NCBI GenBank assembly: GCA_900540475.1
Contig: UQGG01000001.1
Span: 124,001-188,000 of the forward strand
Length of the DNA stretch: 64,000 bases
Source of the DNA: an uncultured Robinsoniella sp.
GTDB taxonomy: Bacteria > Bacillota > Clostridia > Lachnospirales > Lachnospiraceae
Direction: 5' to 3'
Made by a program: the position numbers and the translations under genes. A model generated the notes under the pieces. The model was given only the letters and a program-made list of their open reading frames with translations, did no database searches and was not told the origin of the DNA. Positions 45,405 to 53,074 of this stretch are shown in pieces (position 1 is the stretch's first letter; the number at the start of each line of letters is the position of its first letter).

Positions 45405-45458
45405 TTGAAAAAATTGCAATAGCTTTTGACTAACTGGATTCGATTCTTGTCTAACTGG
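45391..45458 (-). promoter_or_regulatory. Direct-repeat operator plus promoter beyond agrD
   Basis: Minus strand: CCAGTTAGAC (45458-45449) and CCAGTTAGTC (45437-45428), 21-bp period, then 8 bases, then -35 TTGCAA (45419-45414) and an AT-rich -10 (TAATAT or AATATA, 45397-45391). Two repeats about 9-10 bp long, two helix turns apart, are the known layout of LytTR response regulator sites such as those of AgrA. The same arrangement precedes agrB. Confidence 0.7.
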
Positions 45459-45471
45459 TAATTTTTGTTTC

Positions 45472-45627
45472 CTATTTGGATTTTTTACCGTTAGATTTTT
45501 TTAATGCTTCTGGTTTAGATGGCTGGTAAATACCGATCCATGATGGCCAGTCCCCACCTTCTTCTGCTACAGCATGTCCAGCTGCTGCAACAACTTTTAA
45601 CAAGTTTTCCTTAATATTGGCTTTCAT
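45472..45627 (-). CDS. agrD: AgrD-like pheromone precursor, serine in place of cysteine
   Basis: 51-aa pro-peptide read directly. The N-terminal amphipathic helix is MKANIKENLLKVVAAAGHAV, then EEGGDWP, the predicted ring SWIGI (Ser29-Ile33) and the C-terminal recognition tail YQPSKPEALKK. The tail matches the xQPxxPxxL pattern after the five-residue ring in clostridial AgrD proteins, where the first ring residue is usually Cys. There is no Cys in the peptide, so AgrB would be expected to form a Ser lactone. AGGAGG lies 7 bases before the ATG, and its first 17 bases overlap the end of agrB. Confidence 0.85.
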   Translation of the reverse strand: MKANIKENLLKVVAAAGHAVAEEGGDWPSWIGIYQPSKPEALKKSNGKKSK

Positions 45628-46207
45628 TTAATCGCCTCCTCTTCAATATTTCTATGATTATTAATATGATAACGGCAACATGAACAAACAATACTAAAAC
45701 GGCAAGTTCATTGTAACCGAATAACCATCCGCATACGCCTACCACTTCACAAATTACTACCCTCATTAATACTTTTCGTTTTACGAGGGAACGCTCAGCA
45801 GAGTCTAAAGGGGATTCCATATTTTCGACAGGTGAAAACTGCCACATAAAAAGTGGAACGTATATGTATGCCAGTACAAAAAAGGCAAAATAAACATCTG
45901 TAATTTTAAAAAATCGTACGGATGCCATGATAAATCCAAATACAATAATTAATGAAAAATTACATTTTAAGTAAGAATTTGCATGGTATCCGCCACTTTG
46001 AGTCCTAATCCATGCAAAAATTGAAAAACCTATTAAAGCTAAAAAAATCCTTTTTGAAATAATACCGATTAATAATACCCAGAATACATTGACTATAGTA
46101 GATATTATTAACTCAAACCCATACTGATAAACCTCTTTTTCAGTGCCTTGAATGATCATCTTCCGGACACATAAATCAGTCACCACATTAGCACACTTGG
46201 ATATCAT
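45611..46207 (-). CDS. agrB: AgrB-type pheromone maturation protease
   Basis: Membrane cysteine endopeptidase that trims AgrD and closes its macrocycle. 198 aa with about five spans. Catalytic His75 and Cys82 are in RTQSGGYHANSYLKC, matching the family spacing. The frame is open to 46267, but AGGTG precedes the ATG at 46207, and the promoter lies in between. It overlaps agrD by 17 bases, ensuring coupled translation. Confidence 0.92.
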   Translation of the reverse strand: MISKCANVVTDLCVRKMIIQGTEKEVYQYGFELIISTIVNVFWVLLIGIISKRIFLALIGFSIFAWIRTQSGGYHANSYLKCNFSLIIVFGFIMASVRFFKITDVYFAFFVLAYIYVPLFMWQFSPVENMESPLDSAERSLVKRKVLMRVVICEVVGVCGWLFGYNELAVLVLFVHVAVIILIIIEILKRRRLNESQY

Positions 46208-46257
46208 AACTTCACCTAAATCCCTATAAACTTCATAGAATTTTACATTTCTATAGG

Positions 46258-46325
46258 ATTTTACCAATTTATTCTAAAAGTTTCAATATGAATTGACTAG
46301 TTGGTTTGATTTATTGTCTAACTGG
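46258..46325 (-). promoter_or_regulatory. Direct-repeat operator plus promoter of agrBD
   Basis: Minus strand: CCAGTTAGAC (46325-46316) and CCAACTAGTC (46304-46295), 21-bp period, then 8 bases, -35 TTGAAA (46286-46281), 17-bp spacer, -10 TAAAAT (46263-46258). The expected start is about 44 bases before agrB. The repeat-to--35 distance is identical to the site beyond agrD, which argues for one activator, the LytTR regulator encoded upstream. Confidence 0.8.
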
Positions 46326-46333
46326 TAATTAAA

Positions 46334-47631
46334 TTATATTTTTATCATAATATGTGCTATAAATACATTGCCCTTTTCGTAATATTCTACAATACCTCCG
46401 TTCTTATTGACAGCTTCTGCTACATTGAGATGTCCCAGACCATGTTTTCCGGTAGTGTCTTTTGTAGATAATAGCTGTGGATTTTTCTTTAATACTGATT
46501 CTTTACAAAAATATTAAAATAACGCTTTTCTTGGTACATTTCCATTGAAATCCATTTGTCTGTGTTATGGATATTTGCTTCGATAGCATTATCCAGAAGA
46601 TTGAATAAAACAATACTGGTATCAACACCATCCAGAATGCTCGCATTACCGGCAACTTTAATATCTAAAGAAATACCATATTTCTGACAAACATCAGATT
46701 TAGCATGCAGAACCGCATTAATGGTGTGGTTATTGCAGATTTCAGATGCCGTGGATTGCTGAAGATAAAAGTCAGATACTTTTTTAGCATAATCCTTTAC
46801 GGTATCATATTTTTCTTCGATTAATAGTGTTTGTATACAGGCAAGGTGATTTTTATAATCGTGCCGCATCTTGGATTCTCTATTTTCGGCATCTTTGATC
46901 TGGAACAGCTGTCTTTCCAATTCTTTGCATTTTAACTCTGTTAATTCCATATGTAAAATGTCCTGGTTTTCCTGACTTAATGTTAATATTGAATGGTAGA
47001 TATAAATATCAATGATGATAATACCAACTAAAATGATAAGAGCTTGAATATTCACAGCTTCATCTGTAGGATTGTTTCGAACCATTAAATACAAAGCTAA
47101 ATCCGTTATAAAAGATACCAGGAATACGATCAAAAATGTAAACCACTCTCGTTTCCTAAGATTTAATTTGCTCCGTTTCATTACACGTAATATAATTTGT
47201 ATAAATACATATAATAATACTTTAGATATAATAAATACCCAGATTAAAATATAAGATTCTGAGGTTAACAAGGCATGTACACTTATATTAAAAGACATTG
47301 CAACTAATTGATAGATAAATGTATTAATCAGCGTTAGCATAATGAAAGGGGTAAAGCAACATAACATCTGAAGAATTGCGCCGCCATTTAATGCCCATCT
47401 GCTATAAATCCATAGAACTAAAATAGCCATAATGGGAAGTATTACATCACTTCTGTAAAAGGTTCCTGTAAATTGTGCAATTAGTATTATAAATATGACA
47501 GCTAACACTCCGCCTATTTTCTTGGATATAGAGTCATCTTTTAATCCCAGATATTTGACCACAAAATATAAAATCATAAAGTTTTCAATTGGACTGGCTA
47601 AGGATTTAGTAACTGTATAAAGTATATTCAT
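46334..47631 (-). pseudogene. agrC: AgrC-like sensor histidine kinase, frameshifted near the 3' end
   Basis: HPK10-type quorum-sensing kinase. The first frame (380 codons, 47631-46489) has six or seven membrane spans in residues 1-215, an H-box MRHDYKNHLACIQTLL and an N-box FNLLDNAIEAN. It stops after FNIFVKNQY. In another frame the sequence continues as ESVLKKNPQLLSTKDTTGKHGLGHLNVAEAV and on to a stop at 46334, supplying the G-box. A loss of one base (modulo 3) at about 46490-46500 explains it. The kinase is therefore broken in this genome, phase-variable, or affected by a sequencing error. Its ATG follows the agrA stop directly. Confidence 0.85.
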
Positions 47632-48342
47632 TTATCGTCCCCTCATATATGCAATAAACCGTTGTTTCACATCTTTCTTACGGCTTCTGCTCATTGGCAG
47701 CTCGATTTCATTTTCCATAATAACGGTATCATTCTCGATGCTTGATACATATTTCAAATTCACCATAATACCATTATGAATTCTGCACAGTCCATTCTTA
47801 GCATAATTTTTCTCAAAATCACGCAGTGAGGCCCAGACCTGAAAGGTCTTATCATTGTTGCAGATAATTGCAATTTTTCTGTCCATCTTTTCCATAAATA
47901 AAATCTGCTTGATGGGAATGAGGTGTATACCGTCAGCATCTGTAATCTCGAGTACCTCATTTTCATCGGTGTTCAGGTGTAGAAAGCCGCTTAAGACTTC
48001 CGGCAATTCTGTTTCCATGTACTCTTTTCTTATGAATTGAAACGGGTGATACTTAAAAGTGTCAAAAACCAGATTTGCATGGCTGGTTACAAATACAATA
48101 CGGTTGCTGATTCCTGACTGATAAAGCTGTGATGCAATTTCCATACCTGAGATTTCTGGCATATCAATATCCAGAAAAATTAGATCTGCCTGATTTTCAG
48201 ATACAAAAGCAAGCAGATCATTTCCGTTATATTTTGCAGTTAATTGATAATCTTCATTGGTATCAGCCATCTGACTTACTATGATATTTTTAATTTTCTC
48301 GGCAATAATGGGTTCATCATCACATATGACGATATGAAGCAT
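47632..48342 (-). CDS. agrA: LytTR-family response regulator (AgrA-like)
   Basis: 236 aa: receiver domain (residues 1-120) with CDDEP, phospho-acceptor Asp in LIFLDIDMP and the conserved Lys in FQFIRKEYME, and a C-terminal LytTR DNA-binding domain (residues 140-236: LFMEKMDRKIAIIC, CRIHNGIMVNLKYV). LytTR domains bind paired 9-10-bp direct repeats, the pattern found twice in this locus. It is first in the order A-C-B-D. AAAGGAG upstream. Confidence 0.9.
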   Translation of the reverse strand: MLHIVICDDEPIIAEKIKNIIVSQMADTNEDYQLTAKYNGNDLLAFVSENQADLIFLDIDMPEISGMEIASQLYQSGISNRIVFVTSHANLVFDTFKYHPFQFIRKEYMETELPEVLSGFLHLNTDENEVLEITDADGIHLIPIKQILFMEKMDRKIAIICNNDKTFQVWASLRDFEKNYAKNGLCRIHNGIMVNLKYVSSIENDTVIMENEIELPMSRSRKKDVKQRFIAYMRGR

Positions 48343-48440
48343 AAAATTTCTCCTTTGTTCCTTCTATTAATATTCTTATGTAAATTTCAGGCACCTTTAA
48401 GGGCTGCCCGTGGGCATCTGAATCAATGCCTATTAAATAC

Positions 48441-48469
48441 ACTATAGCATATCATACAAATAAATTCAG
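48441..48469 (-). promoter_or_regulatory. Extended -10 promoter of agrAC
   Basis: TGC-TATAGT (48449-48441) on the minus strand with a poor -35 (CTGAAT). About 90 bases of leader follow, with a small GGCAT/ATGCC hairpin. No copy of the 21-bp-period repeat is seen here, so agrAC may be constitutive. Confidence 0.4.
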
Positions 48470-48515
48470 GGTTTGTCCACAATTTTTTCTAGATGTGTAT
48501 TTGATATAAAACCGC

Positions 48516-48583
48516 AAAAAAATAAGAATGCCGATCTGATTATGCCGTTTTTTGAACATTAACCAAATGACATTCCTATTTTT
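48516..48583 (-). terminator. Probable terminator of the HPr-like gene
   Basis: AAAATAGGAATG / CATTCTTATTTT (one mismatch) closes a 40-base loop, followed by TTTTTGC on the minus strand. Confidence 0.5.
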
Positions 48584-48587
48584 ATTA

Positions 48588-48818
48588 CTAATTGCATAGA
48601 TATTCGGCAACATGGACTAACAATTCGTTGCAATCATCGCCATGGATCTGCATCTCAATATTAGTGGAATTACTCAGCGTAAATGCACTGACCAGGGATT
48701 TCGCGTCCACCACGTAGTGTCCACACTTTAAATCCACATCATAATCATAACCGCTTACGATATTTACAAATTTTATGATGTCCTCAGGACTCTGAAAATT
48801 AACGGGCATCTTTGTCAT
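48588..48818 (-). CDS. HPr-like protein lacking the active-site histidine
   Basis: 76-aa HPr-fold protein: SPEDIIKFVNIVSGYDYDVDLKCGHYVVDAKSLVSAFTLS. The Ser equivalent to the HPrK-regulated Ser46 is present (Ser41), but the GxHARPA segment with His15 is replaced, so it cannot carry phosphate from enzyme I. Such degenerate HPr proteins are common in Lachnospiraceae; a regulatory role is likely but unknown. The ATG at 48818 has AAAGGAGG 7 bases upstream; the longer frame to 48989 is rejected. Confidence 0.8.
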   Translation of the reverse strand: MTKMPVNFQSPEDIIKFVNIVSGYDYDVDLKCGHYVVDAKSLVSAFTLSNSTNIEMQIHGDDCNELLVHVAEYLCN

Positions 48819-48852
48819 CAGTTTACCTCCTTTCCATCTTCTGTATGTAATC

Positions 48853-48882
48853 ATTATAGTACTCTTTCTTTCTGTTCCACAA
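48853..48882 (-). promoter_or_regulatory. Promoter of the HPr-like gene
   Basis: TTGTGG (48882-48877), 18-bp spacer, TATAAT (48858-48853) on the minus strand, about 30 bases before the ATG. Confidence 0.6.
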
Positions 48883-49060
48883 GGGTAATATTTTATGATT
48901 TTTAGTACTTTTTTTATTACATTTGCCCATAAAATACAAGTATATGGATGGTAAATATTAACATGTAAACATTGTATGAACATTTCCATTTTTAGTAGAA
49001 AAATTTGTCGAATTTTGCTAAAATATAATTATTAGAATTTTTGTGATGGGTGGGCAAATT

Positions 49061-50161
49061 ATGGGAGAAATCAGAGTAGATGACAACAAAAAACTGTTAC
49101 AATTATTTGGAAGTATGCTATTATTCGTTTTTAGCCTTTTTTTGCTATTTCTGGCAAAAGAATACAAAGGATTTGCAGAATGGTATTCGGCAACGATTTA
49201 TCCGGTTCTGGTAAACTGTATCGGGCGATTGGAATCCATATTTCCCTTTTCTTTGGTAGAAATATTCCTCTATGTTGTTTTAACCGTCTGTATTATTCGC
49301 AGTTTAGTCTTTATTATGAAAGTGGTTCGCAAAAAGAAAAAGTTATCACATATTTACATAGGCATTTTATATCTGGCGCATGGAGCCGCAATTCTCTTTT
49401 TTTTATATACGATTAACTGCGGTATTAATTATCAGAGGGTTTCCTTTTCACAGCACAATGGTTTTGAGGTTGTTTCCTACAGCGCTTCGGATCTGGCAAT
49501 CCTGTGTGAGGACTTAACCGTAGAAGTAAATCTGTGGGCAGGAATGGTAAAACGCAGCACGGAAGGTATCTGTATTGTTGACACTACTGTACAGAGTCAG
49601 GCGGTAGATGCTATGAAAGAGATCAGCAAAGACTATATCGGGTTGTCGGATTACTATCCGAAACCTAAAAAGTTATGGGCATCCGGTATTTTATCTGTAC
49701 AGAGTTTAAGCGGTATCTACTCGCCCTTTACGATTGAGGCAAACTATAATGGGGATATGCTTCCTTATAATATCCCATTTACTGCATGCCACGAGCTCTC
49801 CCACTTAAAAGGGTTTATGCAGGAGGATGAAGCAAATTTTATTGCATATCTGGCGTGTGAAAAATCCGATGTTCCGGAATTCCGCTACAGCGGGAGCCTG
49901 ACCGCCTGGATCTCCAGCATGAATGTGCTAAGCAGGTCGGATAAAGAAGCCTACAAAAGAATCCGTAGAGAGCTTAATCCCATTGTAGAAGCAGACTTAG
50001 CTGCCAATAATAGTTTTTGGAAACGTTATGATACCAAAGTGGCAAAGGCTGCGGTTAAAATGAATGATACTTATTTAAAAGCAAATGGTCAGTCAGACGG
50101 CGTTAAAAGTTACAACCGGATGGTGGATCTGATGGTAGGATATAAAGTGTTTTTTAAGTGA
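49061..50161 (+). CDS. DUF3810 membrane protein with an HExxH motif
   Basis: 366-aa protein with three N-terminal membrane spans (about residues 10-130) and an extracellular C-terminal domain with TACHELSHLKGFMQEDEANFIAYL, a zinc metallopeptidase-like HExxH plus downstream acidic ligand. It belongs to DUF3810; activity is not demonstrated for the family as far as I know. Start codons at 49043 and 49046 are also in frame; GGTGGG 6 bases before the ATG at 49061 favours the latter. Confidence 0.82.
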   Translation: MGEIRVDDNKKLLQLFGSMLLFVFSLFLLFLAKEYKGFAEWYSATIYPVLVNCIGRLESIFPFSLVEIFLYVVLTVCIIRSLVFIMKVVRKKKKLSHIYIGILYLAHGAAILFFLYTINCGINYQRVSFSQHNGFEVVSYSASDLAILCEDLTVEVNLWAGMVKRSTEGICIVDTTVQSQAVDAMKEISKDYIGLSDYYPKPKKLWASGILSVQSLSGIYSPFTIEANYNGDMLPYNIPFTACHELSHLKGFMQEDEANFIAYLACEKSDVPEFRYSGSLTAWISSMNVLSRSDKEAYKRIRRELNPIVEADLAANNSFWKRYDTKVAKAAVKMNDTYLKANGQSDGVKSYNRMVDLMVGYKVFFK

Positions 50162-50167
50162 TTTGCA

Positions 50168-50196
50168 TTGACTCTCCTGATAAATCCTTGTATACT
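50168..50196 (+). promoter_or_regulatory. Sigma-A-type promoter of ctpA
   Basis: TTGACT (50168-50173), 17-bp spacer, TATACT (50191-50196), just after the DUF3810 stop codon. The 115-base leader contains a 10-bp inverted repeat TACTAGTACT (50219-50228 with 50271-50280) and a doubled AATGAAGTAC. Confidence 0.75.
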
Positions 50197-50317
50197 TAAA
50201 ATATTTAACGGGTATAGTTACTAGTACTGCACTGCACAAATGTTTAGCAATGAAGTACATTTAGGAATGAAGTACTAGTACCACACGTAATATAGAGAAT
50301 GCAAGGAGGACAAAACA

Positions 50318-51613
50318 TTGGAGGATAAGAACAGGGAACATAAAAATTCTTATTGGAAAGGCATTATAACAGGCGCCGCAGCGATGGGGATCATCTGTAT
50401 AATGTCTTTATTGATTTATACGAACAGCAAGGCTTGGGATTCCAGGTCGGTAGCAGGTGAAACGAACGGGGCTCATCAGGCTGCCGCTGAAAGTGAGAAG
50501 GGAACGGAAACAGAGAAAAAGGAAGAACTGGATGTGTCCCGCATAGCAAATAAGATCAACACCATTCAGAATTTAATTGACAGGTATTATTATTTTGATG
50601 AGAATAATGAACAGGTTGAGGACTGGATCTACAAGGGGATGATGTATGGGCTGGATGATGTCTATTCAGCTTATTACAACAAAGAGGATTTTGAATCTAT
50701 GAAAAAATCATCTTCCGGGAATTACTGTGGTATTGGCGTACTGGTTAACCAGCATTATATAACAAAACAAACCAGTATTGCGAAAGTCTATGAAAATAGT
50801 CCGGCTGAAGGTGCAGGAATACTGGTAGATGATATTATTATGGGGGTTGATGATCTCAATGTAACGGGAACCGAGCTAAACAAGATCGTTGAAATGATAT
50901 CCGGGGAGGAAGGAACCGATGTAAAGATTACGGTTTATCGTAAGTCTACAGATGAAACGCTGGAATTAACCATGAAGCGTCAAAAAATAAAGGTAGATAC
51001 GATTACTTATAAAATGCTTCAGGATAAGGTCGGGTATATTGCAATCAGCGAGTTTGATGAAGTAACGGTTGACCAGTTTAAGAATGCAATTGATGATCTG
51101 CAGAAACAGGGAATGGAAAAAGTAGTTTATGACCTGCGGAACTGTCCTGGCGGACTTCTGGACAGCGTTGTTTCCATGCTGGATTATATTCTGCCCGATG
51201 GATTGATTGTATATACGGAAGATAAAAACGGCAGCCGCCTGGATGAAATATCCGGAGAGGATGGACACGAGGTCAAATTGCCGACAGTAGTATTAATGAA
51301 TGGAAATTCAGCCAGTGCGGCAGAAGTATTCGCAAGCGCAATCCGGGATTATGAATGGGGGACGTTAGCCGGAACCACCTCTTTCGGTAAAGGAATCGTT
51401 CAAAACGTGATTCCGCTGGAAGACGGCACAGCCGTGAAACTTACCATTTCCAGCTACTTTACAAAAAGCGGTTATTCCATCCAGGGCAACGGACTGGAAC
51501 CGGATGTGGTGATTGAAGCGGATGAAGAACAGACAAAAGAAGCGAATGTTCCGCTGGAAAAGGATAAACAACTGAAGAAAGCAATAAAAATTTTTGATAA
51601 ACAGGAAAAGTAA
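50318..51613 (+). CDS. C-terminal processing peptidase, S41 family
   Basis: 431-aa membrane-anchored serine protease: N-terminal signal anchor (about residues 14-36), PDZ domain (about 135-220) and tail-specific protease domain. The Ser/Lys dyad is Ser333 in NGNSASAAE and Lys358 in TSFGKGIVQ. CtpA/B proteases trim C-termini of envelope proteins; in Bacillus CtpB acts in the sporulation sigma-K checkpoint. The start is TTG, supported by AAGGAGG 8 bases upstream. Confidence 0.93.
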   Translation: MEDKNREHKNSYWKGIITGAAAMGIICIMSLLIYTNSKAWDSRSVAGETNGAHQAAAESEKGTETEKKEELDVSRIANKINTIQNLIDRYYYFDENNEQVEDWIYKGMMYGLDDVYSAYYNKEDFESMKKSSSGNYCGIGVLVNQHYITKQTSIAKVYENSPAEGAGILVDDIIMGVDDLNVTGTELNKIVEMISGEEGTDVKITVYRKSTDETLELTMKRQKIKVDTITYKMLQDKVGYIAISEFDEVTVDQFKNAIDDLQKQGMEKVVYDLRNCPGGLLDSVVSMLDYILPDGLIVYTEDKNGSRLDEISGEDGHEVKLPTVVLMNGNSASAAEVFASAIRDYEWGTLAGTTSFGKGIVQNVIPLEDGTAVKLTISSYFTKSGYSIQGNGLEPDVVIEADEEQTKEANVPLEKDKQLKKAIKIFDKQEK

Positions 51614-51651
51614 CAGGCAGATAGACGGAATCGGTCTTAAACCTGAAATAA

Positions 51652-51700
51652 GCAGGGATAAAATGGTATGAAATATAATCCATTTTACCCCTGCTTTTTT
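51652..51700 (+). terminator. Intrinsic terminator of ctpA
   Basis: GCAGGG-A-TAAAATGG / CCATTTTA-C-CCCTGC followed by TTTTTT on the plus strand. It lies between convergent ctpA and eno and may serve eno weakly too. Confidence 0.9.
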
Positions 51701-51714
51701 CGTACCGTTAATAT

Positions 51715-53007
51715 TTAATGCCGGTTAAATGCCTGAATGCCCGGATACACAGCATCATTGCCCAGTTCTTCTTCGATACGAAGGAGCTGGTTATACTTTG
51801 CAACTCTCTCACTTCTGCTTGGCGCTCCGGTTTTAATCTGACCGGTAGAAAGTGCTACAGCAAGGTCTGCAATGGTGGTATCCTCCGTTTCTCCGGACCG
51901 GTGGGAGGCAATTGCTGTATAGCCTGCCTGCTGAGCCATTTTGATGGCTTCCAGTGTCTCAGATACTGTTCCAATCTGGTTGAGCTTAATCAAAATGGAA
52001 TTTCCGCAGCCCATTTCAATACCCTTTTTCAAACGTTTGGTATTGGTGACAAAGAGATCATCGCCTACTAACTGAACCTGACTTCCCAGCTCTTTTGTTA
52101 GGAGCTGCCAACCCTGCCAGTCTTCTTCGTCTAAGGCGTCCTCAATGGAATAAATGGGATACTTTTCACAAAGCATCTTCCAGTGTGCAATGAGTTCCTG
52201 GGACGTGAAGGTCTTTTTGCACTTTGGAAGGAGATAGGTGCCGGGGGTTTCCCCTTTCCATTCACTGGATGCTGCATCCATCGCCAGTACAAAATCCGTT
52301 CCGGGTTGATATCCCGCCTCTTCCACTGCCTTTAATATATACTGGATGGCTTCTTCATCGCTGGCGAGATCAGGAGCAAATCCTCCTTCATCCCCTACTG
52401 AAACAGCCAGTCCTTTGGATTTTAATATGGATGCCAGTGTATGGAAAACTTCGGTACACCAGCGAAGTCCTTCTTTAAAGCTGGGAGCGCCAACGGGCAT
52501 GATCATAAACTCCTGTACGTCAACCGTATTAGAAGCGTGTGCACCGCCGTTCAGTATGTTCATCATAGGTACCGGCAGTTTATTTCCGGAGATCCCGCCA
52601 AGAAATTGATACAGTGGCATTTTACGGGATAGGGAGGCAGCGCGTACACATGCAATGGATACGGCGAGAATTGCGTTGGCACCCAGATTTGACTTATCAT
52701 CGGTTCCGTCAGCCGCAATCATTGCGTTGTCAATTTTATAAATATCACCGGCATCCATATTGGAGATTGCCTGATTTATGGTTCTGTTAATGTTATCTAC
52801 CGCTTTTTGAACGCCCTTTCCTTTAAAACGGGCATTGTCATTGTCTCGAAGTTCCAATGCTTCAAAGATTCCGGTGGAGGCTCCGCTTGGTGAGGCACCT
52901 CTTGCGATGGTTCCGTCCTTAAGATGTACTTCTGCTTCTACGGTTGGATTTCCTCTGGAATCAATGATTTCTCTTCCAATTACTTTTTCTATTTCTAAAT
53001 GATTCAT
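51715..53007 (-). CDS. eno: Enolase
   Basis: Glycolytic 2-phosphoglycerate to phosphoenolpyruvate. Signatures: REIIDSRGNPTVEAEVHL, ASPSGASTGIFEALELRD, VGDEGGFAPDL, GDDLFVTN (metal Asp), SHRSGETEDT. The frame starts at 53025, but AGAGGTG precedes the ATG at 53007, giving 430 aa. A single-gene unit about 70 bases after the ahpF-like gene. Confidence 0.98.
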   Translation of the reverse strand: MNHLEIEKVIGREIIDSRGNPTVEAEVHLKDGTIARGASPSGASTGIFEALELRDNDNARFKGKGVQKAVDNINRTINQAISNMDAGDIYKIDNAMIAADGTDDKSNLGANAILAVSIACVRAASLSRKMPLYQFLGGISGNKLPVPMMNILNGGAHASNTVDVQEFMIMPVGAPSFKEGLRWCTEVFHTLASILKSKGLAVSVGDEGGFAPDLASDEEAIQYILKAVEEAGYQPGTDFVLAMDAASSEWKGETPGTYLLPKCKKTFTSQELIAHWKMLCEKYPIYSIEDALDEEDWQGWQLLTKELGSQVQLVGDDLFVTNTKRLKKGIEMGCGNSILIKLNQIGTVSETLEAIKMAQQAGYTAIASHRSGETEDTTIADLAVALSTGQIKTGAPSRSERVAKYNQLLRIEEELGNDAVYPGIQAFNRH

Positions 53008-53039
53008 ACCGCACCTCTTTCTCACTCACTATGACTGAT

Positions 53040-53066
53040 ACAGTAATTACCCACAGGCATTACTGT
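53040..53066. repeat. 8-bp hairpin between the AhpF-like gene and eno
   Basis: ACAGTAAT/ATTACTGT with an 11-base loop. It has no U-tract. It is the only structured part of the short gap and could be an eno operator or an mRNA end. Confidence 0.4.
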
Positions 53067-53074
53067 ACAGTATA

